Part shown: one piece after another, positions 25,301 through 37,200 of the stretch | How positions within the stretch are numbered: the first letter of the stretch is position 1 | How the letters are laid out: each line of letters opens with the position of its first letter | Assembly (NCBI GenBank): GCA_016785225.1 | Contig: JAFBJZ010000881.1 | Span: 1 to 64,000, forward strand | Direction of reading: 5' to 3' | Source: Psettodes erumei | Taxonomy: Eukaryota > Chordata > Actinopteri > Pleuronectiformes > Psettodidae | Length of the DNA: 64,000 bases | Program-made: the position numbers and the translations under genes | Notes under the pieces: generated by a model | What the model was told of the DNA's origin: nothing | Database searches by the model: none | The model's input: the letters and a program-made list of their open reading frames with translations, nothing else

Positions 25301-28300
25301 GAGCAAAATATACATGTTGCATACACACATGGTCAGTACAAAACAAAATCTTTAAATCTGTGTGGGGTTTTTTCATTTGTTTTTTTCTCTTTCTGCACAC
25401 AGAAAACAAAAGGATGGCTTGATATATAGCTATAAATACAAATATCTATCACAAAATAATGACAGAGAGCCACTGTACCATGTTCTGCGTCAGTGGATTG
25501 TTCTCAACAGCTTCAGAGATGGCACGCTTTGGAGGTCGCACAACTGTGGGCATTATGGGATTGTGGAGTGCAGTCTCCTCCTCAGTGGACTCCTCCAGGA
25601 TCTAAAGACAAATGTGATCACTTGATAATAACTTAGCAATGGCTTGATCTTATCAACCTCAGCCCCAGCTTCCTCTTAAAAAGAAGAGGCATTCTCTGCT
25701 CTTCATGCTGGAGTATCCTTGGTGCCAGATGCTGACCATTTCAGCCACCTTTCTCTGCCAAGGCAACAAGTGCGGTGCTGCATAATTCATGCACAGCGTG
25801 GTATCCATGCTACTGGTGGTGCCCGTGACTAAGCATGCCGGGTGTCAACACTGATCCCCTTTCCTTACCCAGCCCGTAGCGCTGAACATCTTGAGGTCTA
25901 ACGGGTCTCCGGAGAGTTGGCCCTCTATCTTGGTCAGTGAGTGGCAGCTTGCCATGCAGGCCACAAATGCAGAGTTCACCAGACTCTCCCTAGCTGCTTC
26001 AGACTCTGGAGGATAAAAGCTGAAGCAGAGAGAGAGGATCTGGTTCAGCATTTTGGGACTACGACACAGAGCACAAATGTAATGCTCTGTAAATAAGGTC
26101 ACGGAAATGCTCTCGTGGTTGCTAATGACGTCAAGTGGAAACATTACAAAAATATCTTTTTCCTGCTAAACAAGAATCCTTTTCCCACAGAGAGAGAAAC
26201 AGAACCACATGGTGTTATTTCACCAGATTTTTAGTAAACAGAGTTCTTGCATGTTTAGACGTCGGCCAATATGTGTCTTTTCTCCAGTGTGCTGGGAAGG
26301 TAAGGCATGTGGATACATTTACATTATCATTCAGATCCCTCAGGTGTGCAAATTTATGCATGGTTAAGAAACCATTTCTTGATAAATCAGAGAGACAGGA
26401 GTATACATCTTTGGCCCATGTAGCAGCTTAAATAGCTGACAAGCCAAGATGCTTCATCGTATTTATGAAAAACTCTGCAACACTGCAATAAAGAGTCTGG
26501 CTGTTTGATGAGATATTCAAGAGACTGTTACAATCACATAAACACCTATCTTGGCATGAAATTAGCCATGCTTGAGAAAAATACATTGCCAAAGTCTGGA
26601 TTATTAAATTAGCCATGTTTTTTTTTTTTTTTAAACATCTTCTCCAGCTGGTGTTCCCTCCAGACACTGGATTCTCATCAGTTTTGCGGTGCAGCTGTAT
26701 TTGCATTAGACAACAAAACACAAGCCAAGAGGCCACTTCCTACCTGCCATCTTCAGCTCTCTGAATACCCCACAGGTCCAAACCGTCCTCAGTCAAAGTG
26801 CCAGTCTGAAGGAAAAACAATATAACAACGCTTAGGAAGCCACCAACCCAGGTAATGTGGTAATCGCATCTCAAATTATAAAATCATTTCAGAAGGGCCC
26901 ACATTTCTAAGAGAGACAGGCATTTGGTTCTACTTACAACACATATGTAATGAACTTTTCCCAATCTACACTAAAATTCAAGAGAACTCTGACCCCTGTT
27001 CTAATTATATATCATACAAGACTATAAAAACTGCAAACACTCATGTTTGAGAAGCTGGAAGCAGTTCACTTTTGACAGTTGACATGCTCAACATGTCACT
27101 TAAACAATTAAAAATGTTTCCACTCATTCGTAATCTATTTATTAATTAATCTACTAAAAGTTCCAACTCTACTTAGATCACGCTTGCCGCACTAAATATA
27201 TTAAAATGACTTCCCTGCTCCCTTCAGACATGTTGTAATGAAACGAAAATTTCATGCAGGGTCACGGTCTGAGCAAGTCAAAACCAGAGCATCAACATAT
27301 CTTATAAGCGTGGTGCTGGTTTTGTGACCAAACGGAGTCAAAGCACACCCGCAGTGCTGCCTCAGGGCGTCGTGAGTCATTTTACTTCATGGTTTTGACG
27401 GTCGTACAACCATTTACAAACGAGAGCCTGTACTTGAACTTGAAGTGGCTGCTTCATAAGTAATTTTCACGCATTCTGAGTCAAGACTGTTTTCAGTTTG
27501 TCAAGTGCAGGTCCTAGACATGAATCTGAGACGCAAGATTAATACGGAGTGAGAAAATTAACATTAAAAACTGATTTTCTTTCTAAAAAACACAAAATCA
27601 CACTCCAAGAAATGACAACTGTGGTTTGGACTACCTTGTCAAAACAAACCAGGTTGAGCTGCCCACACATGTTGATCCTTTGGGGACTGATGCAAAAGAT
27701 GCCGACCTGCTTCAGGCGCCTCTGTGCGTACACGATACCAGCCGTCATGGCTGCCGGTAAGGCCGGAGGCACAGTGATGGTGATGATGTCCAGAGATTCG
27801 ATGATGATGGTTTTAGCTGGAACCTGAACGGGATCGGGGTAACTACCATCGCTAACCAACATTTAGATATTTACACTCCTCTGCGAGAGCGGTCGTACCT
27901 TGTTCATTACACTGAGGACGATGGTGTAGATGAAGCCGATCCCCGCGACCCCCACCAGACACAGGAGGAACAGGTAAGCGTCATGGTACAGCTTGAAGTC
28001 CGTGGGTTTAGGGTAAAGGATGGAACGAACGAGTTGGCCTTTCTCTGTGCCAAACCCTGCGGGAACACATAATAACATTTTATCAACTTTCCTGCCATCG
28101 CTTGTGGAGGCTGAATGTGTGCGAGTGTCGCTCTCACCTGTTCTGACCACAACAGCCTTCACCAGTTCGCCGGTGTAGAAGCGGGTTTGGATAACATGGG
28201 TGCCGCAGAACAGCGTGTGTCTCTTGTGCTCCTCCGTGTTGTAGCTCATGGCCGCCTCCTCACCAGAACTGGGCAGACTGGTCTTGGTGACTGGCACGCT

Positions 28301-31300
28301 CTCTCCTGACGATTTAGGGAGAATTAAAACCGGCCAGAACCACATCTCAAACATTAAAAAAAAACGAACAATAGCCACAGTGTTGTGCACATGTGCAAAC
28401 AGGGGTGATACACCAGGAATTATGTCATAAAATATGGCAATGATAGACCAAATCGGTCTAAGTTCACTACATTTAACTCTTAAAATGACCAAAGTACAGC
28501 AGTAAGCAGGTTTGACTGTAATGCCTTGAAATTTATTCATACATACACTAACATATTCCTACTTTTTAGATTGCTAAACTGAGTTGCGCGTCCATGTGAC
28601 AAAAAGCTCCAATTCATTCACCTAACGTTAATCACCAATTATTAAATAAATACACATTCGACATTGAAATTATTGAGGACCTTGTTGTTAACAATTTGTC
28701 TTGCTTCCATAAAATCTTGAAATAATTCCTGCAACAAATGTTAATTAGAAGAAGGTAGCGGCCCGCAGCGACAACCTGTCAGCATGCTCTCATTTACAAT
28801 ACAGGTCCCGCGGACGAGCACGGCATCGCAGGGCATGATCATCCCGTTGGCTGGAATTATGACGACGTCACCGGGCACGAGCTCCGTGGACATGGCCTCT
28901 TCGATATCTGGGAACAGCAATGAGAGAGAGAGCACAGCCAAAATGATATCGCACACTCCCTCTTTGCTCAGGCAATCACGGAGACGCTATTAAAGATCAA
29001 AACAGGGGATTTGTGTCCTGCTGAATAATTAAAAACAAATGAGACTACTGAGTGACATGGTTAAAAAGTCCACCGTTCTACACCATCAGCGCATTTTAGA
29101 AGACATCAGTCGTTCATGAATGATTAAATAGCGCTCCTGCTTTCACTCGTACGCAGCTCTATGTTACAATCAAAAGGAAAAGGCTTGCCTTTATCTCCTT
29201 TGCACACTGAAACGCGGACCACACTGTGCGCTGCCACCATGTCATGTAACATCACATATTGCTGAAATGAGAAGGACACCAATTCACCGAGCGATACATG
29301 TGAAATGATGCACAAACAATCGACAGCTGTCTTGGATAGAAATATGATTCTGAACTGAAACAGCCGCCTGTGTTCCTTGTTTCTCCCTCGAAAGGTTCAA
29401 GAATTTGTCTGTTCCAGTCACATCAGGAAAGAATCACCTTTTTAATGGTGTACAGTGAGGTAGCTATCGAAATGACGGACATGAGGACTATGGCTGTAGC
29501 GTAATAGTAGTAGTCCTCGGCGCTCCACAGGATAACGCTGAAGAGCTGGAAGATGTAGAAAGGATTCAAGACCTGGTGGAAGAAGAGAAAGAGACACAGG
29601 CTGAGAGCATGAGAGAGAGCATTGATCACGATGCCGGCATGCTAACAGAAGTGATGTCAGACCTGATAAGCGGAGCTCGAAACTCACCTCCTTTATGAGG
29701 AGTTTGAACAGAGAGGGCACTCTTACAGCAATCTCATTGTCCCCGAAAAACAACCTCCTGTTGACAAAGATTTAAAACGGGAAAAAAAAAAATGGTGTAT
29801 ACAAAAGAGCACTCACGACAAAAAAAAATGTACACGGGGTTGTGTGACCTCATGCTTTCTCCACAAGGGAACGGACTGCTTTTGTAAAGCACACAGCATG
29901 TGCGTGCATGTTGCGTACCTGTAGTCCTGCAGTGTTTTGGAAAGTCCAGAGCTGTGGTCGGAGTGGATGCTCGCGCAGCTCGCATTCACGTCCTCCAAGC
30001 CTCTGGAAAAGTCACACGCAGACACATGCACGTTCATGTCTGTGATTAATTCCGGAGCATTTTTCTGTTCGCATTTAACGGAAATAAAAGTTATAAATCG
30101 GTTACGCTGTGGCGGCAGAAGGCTACAGTGAGACTCTTACTTATACAGCTCAAAGTTGTGTATCTCATCGTTCCAGTAGTATGAAGTGCTGTGTAGGGTG
30201 AAGTAGTGGATCTAAGGAGGGGAGAGTGGGAGGAGGTGGCAGATACTGAGTGTGTAACAACTTTTTTTAGAGGACATGTGCTTATTAATTACATATAACA
30301 TTGAGAAAAGTCAGACACAGTTTCCAGTGGGCTACCTGAGCAGGCTGCGTTTGAGCAAACTTCCCATGATGCTCCTCGTGCGCAGCAACCGACGCAGTGG
30401 TCTACCTCTCCATTCAGCAGCTGAGCCGTGGACCGCAGATCCAAACTGTCGAAGGGCTTCTTCCCTGGAGCCGACATCGTGTGTACTTTGGCTCGAAACC
30501 ACTGCTTGAACTCATTCTGTGATAACAATACAAAAAAAATTTCATTTTTCTCCTTGGCTGTGAGGCTGCACTGGATTTATCATTTTTTTTAGTGTTTACA
30601 CTGCGTGTGCCAACGAATGCACTAAATGCCTGGATGATTTGTGCGGAGCGGCACGGCGAGCTGCACAAGATGTCAACTCGAAATTCAGCGAAAAGAAGCA
30701 CCAGATTCATTCATACAGACAAGGCGCATTAAAGAACATTTACAACTGAGAGCGTGTCAATGCATTCTCCTCGTGTGGAAACAACATTCTCTAGACCAAG
30801 ACCTGATGACAGATAAAGTAAAACAAGTCAAGTGGGCGAAAAAAGAGAGCAAGTACTGTGGTCCTGAGCAGCAGTGTGTGTGCGTCCCTCAGCGAGGTGT
30901 GTGTGCACGTGCCCTTGACGCCCCATTCAGGCAGCCAATAGAGCAGCAGCAGCAGGAGACCCCCGGAGCAGACAGCACCTACGCCCACCAGGATCTTCTT
31001 CCACAGGCAGGGCCGGTAGCCCCACACCTCCTGCCAAAGGACATACAGATGGAAAGAGTGCGACGAATGTTGTTTGTCAGAGAAGGCAGATTACAGGGAC
31101 TGTCTGTGATATGCAGGGTGTGCAACACTGACAAATGTTTGGGCCTCAGTGCTTTTTTTTTTAGCAAATGTTACTCAAACAGGAGTAAATGGTAAATGCA
31201 ACTTCATTTTACCAAGTAGATAAAACTCAGCTTTATAGTAAACGATGACATTTCCCCAAAATGTCAGAATACTGCTATAAGCATCGTGACGTTCTATCCC

Positions 31301-31625
31301 CATGGAGTTGAAACCAGTTTAAGTTGCATAATATCACATATGGCAATTCATTTTTATTTCAGGAATGGCGATAACATGTCAAATCAAACCAGAGTGACGC
31401 GATGCACAAAAACAACCCACGCATGGCCTCATAGACATCACCGCTGACAGAATTTGTGATTGACACCCTTCAGTAATTGAACTTGTATCCAGCTAACAGA
31501 ATAAAGACAGCATTGTTCAGCAGAAAATAAAACAGCTTAGTGAAGCTAGTAGTAAGATGTTAAGTGATATTTACCATCTCGTCCTCCAAGCCCTTGTTTA
31601 AAATCTTCACCTCCTTCGTCTTCAT
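19388..31625 (-). CDS. atp13a3: Polyamine-transporting P5B ATPase ATP13A3
   Basis: Thirty coding exons join in frame to 1186 residues (human about 1226). Upper bounds, 5' to 3': 31625, 31030, 30516, 30211, 30002, 29757, 29572, 29261, 28907, 28305, 28056, 27823, 26805, 26019, 25601, 25295, 24965, 24206, 23978, 23547, 23239, 23087, 22786, 22331, 21870, 21673, 21226, 20735, 20562, 19570. It is a late-endosomal/membrane pump importing polyamines. Visible: N-terminal membrane hairpin (LLLLLLYWLPEW), TGES at 300-303, P5B signature PPALP at 428-432, DKTGT with phosphorylated Asp471, KGAPE at 620-624, GDGAND at 849-854, then C-terminal membrane helices. Exon order and phases hold throughout; the intron after 29189 uses a GC donor. 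The loop encoded by 30406-30516 is shorter than in human. Residue identity (MTAGIVYAQRRLK, FSKGKPFRQP) favours ATP13A3 over ATP13A4/5. Confidence 0.95.
29189..29261 (-). other. atp13a3 exon followed by a GC-AG intron
   Basis: This 73-base exon encodes QYVMLHDMVAAHSVVRVSVC and four more residues. Its 3' boundary reads AAAG|GCAAGC on the minus strand. The next exon (28776-28907) begins AT ATC GAA after an acceptor CCCAG. Phase 1 to phase 1 joining gives GAT (Asp) and continues the conserved A-domain. No GT donor nearby keeps the frame. Confidence 0.85.
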
Positions 31626-33350
31626 TCTGTCATAAGTGCAACTTACTGCTGCAGGGAGAGAAAAAGACAAAACACTTGATTTACTCTATTCCCAGCCAGT
31701 GATTTTGCTGAAGTTTCCTTAGCACAGAAGTCCTCAACTCTGTACAGCACTCAAAGACGACGCGGCTTCAGGCTCGGTCAGGGGCAATTAAGGATTCAGT
31801 TTTATGGCTTCTGGAGCAAGGGCCGCCCCAACAAGGAAAAGAGGTCAGTGTTTTACTCACTTGCTAATTAAATTGTTAGCTGTCTGTAAGAAAGAAAGCT
31901 CATTCATGCACCTGACTAAACCGGAATACCTGCCTTCATTACCTTTTCCCTCATCATCTTTGAAGTCCTGATATATTTTACTGTTCTCATCCACCCATCT
32001 GCATTTCATCGCAGTTTCACCAAATATATATATATTTTTAAACGCTTTAACATTTTATGTGTACTTCACAACTCACCAACTACCACTTTGCATGATCCCA
32101 ATTTAATTAACCTAGAACTTTAGTGACCTGAAGTCGTGAAATTCCCTATAATAAACGTGGCCCTGAGCGCGATATGTTGTGGTGCTTAAGCAAGAATACG
32201 TGGAAACCTTTGCACTGTGGGCACATATTTTTATGCAGTAAGAGTCACGCCTATGGTAATGTTTCACTCACAGTCTATCAGACTTCTAAATAAGACCATC
32301 ATCTGAAAGTCTGTAATCTAAGAAAAAAAAGAAAATTCTGCTCTTTTAAGATAACCCCTCTTGGACTTTAAAACGTTATATTGCCAACAAATGAATTCAA
32401 ACAGAAAGCAAATTGCTCTACATTTGATGTGAGCACATGACATAAATAACTGACTGCATAAACGCTCACCACATGTAGGTTGGGCCTCTTAGATCATATT
32501 TGACCATCACACCAAAAGCTACGTTATAACTTATCCATATCCTGCAAAACCTCATTTCACCACAAACGTGAACCGTGGCGGTGACAGCAACAACCTGCGG
32601 GGATGCGTCTCTGCAGGTCCCAGGCCTGTTTGGGGTGGGGGCTTGACCAAATGCAGCAAAATGTAAAGGGAAGTCAAGCTTAAGGCCCGGCTGCAGTCTG
32701 CAAGTAAATGGAGATTCTTGATAAGATTTATTTTCCAGAAGGACAAAGACTCCAAACATTACGCCAAAGCTAAAGGGAAACGGTTCCCAAATCAGGTCCA
32801 GACATCAGTCAGGTCCAGAATCTGTGGCAGGACATTTGCAGAACTTTTTTTTGCAGAGCTTTTTTTTGTGCAAGTGTGGCGTCCAGGTGGGCAAGACTGA
32901 TCACAGACCTACTCACAGACTTGGGGGGTGTAACCGCTGATAAAGAGTCAGTAACAACTGACTTGAGGGAGTGAGTGCTGGTGCCATCAGCGCAATTAGA
33001 TCTCGAGATGTTACAACACAGGACAGGCAAGGGTCAGCAAAAACTACCCAAACATAACTCCAGCTGTAAAACAATAAAAAAAAAAACCTGGTGGATACTT
33101 TTCAGACACTGCGTAAACTTCTAAGCTGTTGCTCAAGCGGCAAAACGCCAAATGTCCACACTGTTGCAACTCGGGAATCTCGTGCAACCACGCAGTCAAT
33201 GCAGAGCCGCCTTTCAGCCGCCGTCCGTAACTTTTACAAAACATGTCACAAAGCCGTGTGATAGTTTTGCGAGCTGCCCGATTCGATTTCAACAGAGCCG
33301 TCAAATGTCGTCAACAATACGCTCAAATCCACGCGTTTTGAACAACTCAC

Positions 33351-33800
33351 CGGTCCTTCTTCTTCTTCTGTCAGTATGCGAGACGTCGCATTGTCAAATC
33401 GTTGTGTTAAAAGTTTGCTCGGATGCCCTCTGCAGCCTGCTCACACCGACGATTTTAACGTGTGTGTGTGTGTGTGTGTGTGTGCGGAAACGCGCCGACA
33501 CACACCAGAGGTCCACGCTGCTGCGAGCGGACCGTCCCAAACCGGTCCATTCAGAAGGAAGTGGGGGAAAACAGGATGTGAGGTCATTGCAGGACACCGT
33601 GGGTCTTTTTCCCCCCATTTTTTTTTTCTCTTTTGGGCTGAAATCCTGCGAGTTGCAACAAATCGGGACAGCGCCAGTGACGTGCGCACGGAGCAGTCAC
33701 CTGCGCCGGAGCTTGACGCTGCACCGCAGTGTCTGAGAAACCAGCGGCGCCGTTGGCTGGAGGATGTGGCATGTTTTTACGCTGCGAGACCGGTGCTATT
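33351..33800 (-). promoter_or_regulatory. Probable non-coding first exon and promoter of atp13a3
   Basis: A donor GACCG|GTGAGT at 33351/33350 on the minus strand would splice to the acceptor CCCTGCAG at 31649, which starts a 23-base 5' UTR piece before the ATG. The segment is CpG-richer than its surroundings and carries a CRE-like TGACGTGC near 33679 and a (TG)12 tract. The transcription start is not fixed. It begins only about 450-900 bases downstream of the nucleolin-like stop codon, on the same strand. Confidence 0.55.
33460..33484 (+). repeat. (GT)12 microsatellite
   Basis: Perfect dinucleotide tract inside the presumed atp13a3 leader exon region. Confidence 0.95.
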
Positions 33801-34242
33801 CCAGGTCAGTGTCAGTGAGAAGAAATAGTCTGTGACTTGGCTGAGATTCCACCAAGTCCTGGGATAACCCCCCCCCAATCACAGATGTTTTAGCAAAAAC
33901 ACAAAAACACAGTTGGTGTGATTTAAACAATTTATCTTTATGTATGAATAAACATTAATTCACTTTTTACATAACAAACCTGCATAAATTACAAGTTTTC
34001 TCTTTTCATTTACTTGTTTTCATAAAAGCTATGCATTGAATGATTCAGAGTACAAAATATGAGAGATAAAATTACAAGATGACAACTAAGTTAAACTAAT
34101 GAGCTTGTACAGATTTTTTAAAAACACACCCTCGCAAAGTTTGCGCAATCCACCATTTTTTTTTTTTTTTAAAAGCCTTGAGCTCTCACACAACTTTCAC
34201 GCCTCAAAAAAAACCCCTACATGGTGACTTTGAAAACACAAG

Positions 34243-37200
34243 TTAGCCTTTGTTTTCCACTCCTTTTGCAGCATCCCGCGGCGTGCCGGCTCCACGTCCT
34301 CTACCTGCAAGAAAGGGACAAAGTTTTATTCCCCGTCAAGTTCAAAACCATATACAGAATGTAAACACGTGGCAGAGAGTAAGAGTCCCCCCTGCTGTTC
34401 ATAAAAACCACTTGGTACGTGAAAAAAATATCACGTAATTTTACTTTTCACATAATTCTGCTATCAATCCAACAGACTAGAAAGCATTCTGAGTGTTGAA
34501 ATTCTGTATGTATTATGTATACAACATTTATGGAAGGACATGTTCCCGGAACACGGCATTACCTCCTCTGCCGCCTCTTCCGCCTCTGAAGCTCGCACTT
34601 CTGCCCCCCGCCCGCCTCTGCCAGCCCCCCGACCTGCAGGCCGACCACCGGGACGTCCCGCCAAGCCTCCTCTGGTGCCTTGGCAGCCCTTTTCAGGCTT
34701 GGCTTTTGCATAAGCCACAGTCACTTTGCTGCCATCTATCTCACAATCTTCCATGGCTTCTTTGGCCGCTTTGCAATTTTCGTCACTCTCAAACTCCACG
34801 AAACCAAACCTGAGCAAAAAAAAAAGACAAGGTCAAGACTTCAATAATGGGTGAAAAGATAAACATGACAAGTATGACCTTGAAAGACAAATTTATGATC
34901 CCCACCTTTTTGAAAGCCCCGTCTTTTTATCTAGAGCGACTCTTGCACTGAGGGCTTCTTCAAAGGCACTTTTGAGAGTCTCTGCAGTCGTCTTCTCAGC
35001 AAGGCCCATTACAATTAGTGTTTTTGATTGGACTAAAAAAAACAAACAAAACACACACACACACAAAAATGGTATCACCCTTTCCATAACGCATCACGAA
35101 TCATACTGACTGCAATTGATCTTTTGCTATCAGTAAATATAAATTTGACCTGATCAAGTGACCTATTAACATCCATGAATAGAACAGAAACTATCCAACC
35201 TACCTTTTGCCGTCTCTCTCATTTCAAAGAATTGTACTCTGAGTTCCCGTTTGCTGATCTTCATGTTTTGGGATGCCTTCAGGGCCTTTTCAGCCTCAGC
35301 CACAGTTTCAAACTCGACAAATGCGAATCTGCAGAGAATTGCACGTTTCTTCAGAATATTTACACACTTTCTTCACTGCAAAAAAAAAAAACCCAACCCA
35401 AACACGGGTCAGTGCACATATACTTACCCTTTGGATTTGCCTTTGCTTTGAGGCATTTTGATGCAAACAGCTTTCTGAAAGACTTTGGTGAGTTTTGATT
35501 GTTTCACATTGTAAGACAAATTGCTCACAAATAAGGTTTTGTTTGGAGGGACTGCCGCTGAGAGAGAGAAGCAAGATCTTTAGTCAATCTCTCCAGATTT
35601 AAATGACTGATAAAAAACACAACAGAATTTGAAAGCTACAGTATTGTGCCAACTATCAACAATACATGTCTAGCTCTCCAATTATTTACCCTTTGTTTCG
35701 CTGTCTTTTCATCAGCTTTGGTGACCTGAGCCACATCTTTTTCCCCCACAGTGTCCACAATGACAACCCGGCCTTGGATCTTGAGTCCTTGTTTTTTCTG
35801 CCGTACTTTGCCAGCAATTCTTTTATTTTTAAACTCCACAAAGGCAATACTGTTGAAAATAAGGAAAATTATCACTCATGTAGCATTACTGTATATGTAA
35901 TATCACAATGTTAAGTTTTGCACCTTTAGCACAATTGTAGAGTTGGGAAATTAAACAGGTTTTTAAAAAAATCTCACCCTTGGCTTGCGGTTTTAGCTTT
36001 GCCAGGAAACCTTACAGTGACAGCCTTGTGGAAGATTTTCAGAATCTCTTTTTTTGTTGTGTTGTATGGGACGTTCTTCAGAAACAAACATCTGGCATCT
36101 TTGGCTTGCAAAGACCAGACAATCCTCAGATTAGACCACACGTCTTACAGTAAATGCACATGTTTCTTGCACTACCATCGCATCTGCATCTAGAGTCATA
36201 AGTAGCACATTATTAAAACCGATAACAAGTAAATCAGTTACCTTTTTTCTCCACCTCTGGATCTTTCACTTTTGCCTTGCCCTCAATTTTGACCTTTGCT
36301 TTAGCCATCGTCAGTGGCTTATCAAGGAACATCTCTCCATTTAACGTCAAGGCTTTTGTCAAGTCCATCTCTGAAGCCAAATCTACATGTGCGTGTTTTC
36401 TACAACAGAATAAGATCACTTCCGAATCAACATAGGATTTATGTCAAATTCACCTATGCCAGGTTGACTGCTCAAAAAAGAAAAAAAGAAAACAACCTGT
36501 AACCAGAGGGTAAAATGTAAGATAAAAGAATATATACTCACTTTGAACGGTCCAATCTGATGTCTTGGAACAGGAGACTCTGTGTCATCAAATAACTTGC
36601 TAAGGCATCTTTGAGCTCCTCAAACGTTTTGGAGTTGTTCAGGTTGCCAATAAAAAGACAAAAACCTACAACAAAGCGAGGCAGTGATACGTGTGAGGGC
36701 AAAACCTTCCTTAGGACATGAGGTGTTTCACAGAGAATTTATTGTGAGTTCGTACCGTCATTGATGAGCTTGGTTTTCTTTGGCGGGGAAGTCTCAGCGT
36801 TGGAGTGTGCCTTCCGTTTCTTTTTTACTGTAACAGAGAGAACAAGGTTGTTAGTTGGCTCCATAAGCATAACTAAATAAAGTGAGTGAGATTTCTAATT
36901 TCTCTTTGGTTCCCAATTTTTGGTCCTCTGCACCTGTTAAGACATTGTTTAAGATACAAGTCATACATCATATTGATATTTGTTCCATACCTGCTCTCTT
37001 TTTAACAGCCTTTTGTTGACTTCCATCGGTTTCCTCTTTAATGGAACTGCTCTGTCCCACTTCTTTCTTCTCCGCCCAGGTTACAGTCACTGTGGGTGCG
37101 CTTTCTTTTTCTCCAGTCGCGGTGTCCATTTGAGATTCTAAAGTGAAAACCCCATTACTGACGCCGCTCAGAACTGTACTCAGGCACGTTATGTTGCATT

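Noticed and set aside
19388..31625. Assignment as atp13a4 or atp13a5
   Set aside because: Diagnostic stretches (MTAGIVYAQRRLK, RFYTGELVKA, SLNPAWKELV) follow ATP13A3, and neighbours cpn2 and hes1 agree.
33152..33828. Overlapping open frames of 150-194 codons
   Set aside because: They run through a GT microsatellite, where repeats stay open in several frames, and coincide with the atp13a3 leader exon and promoter.
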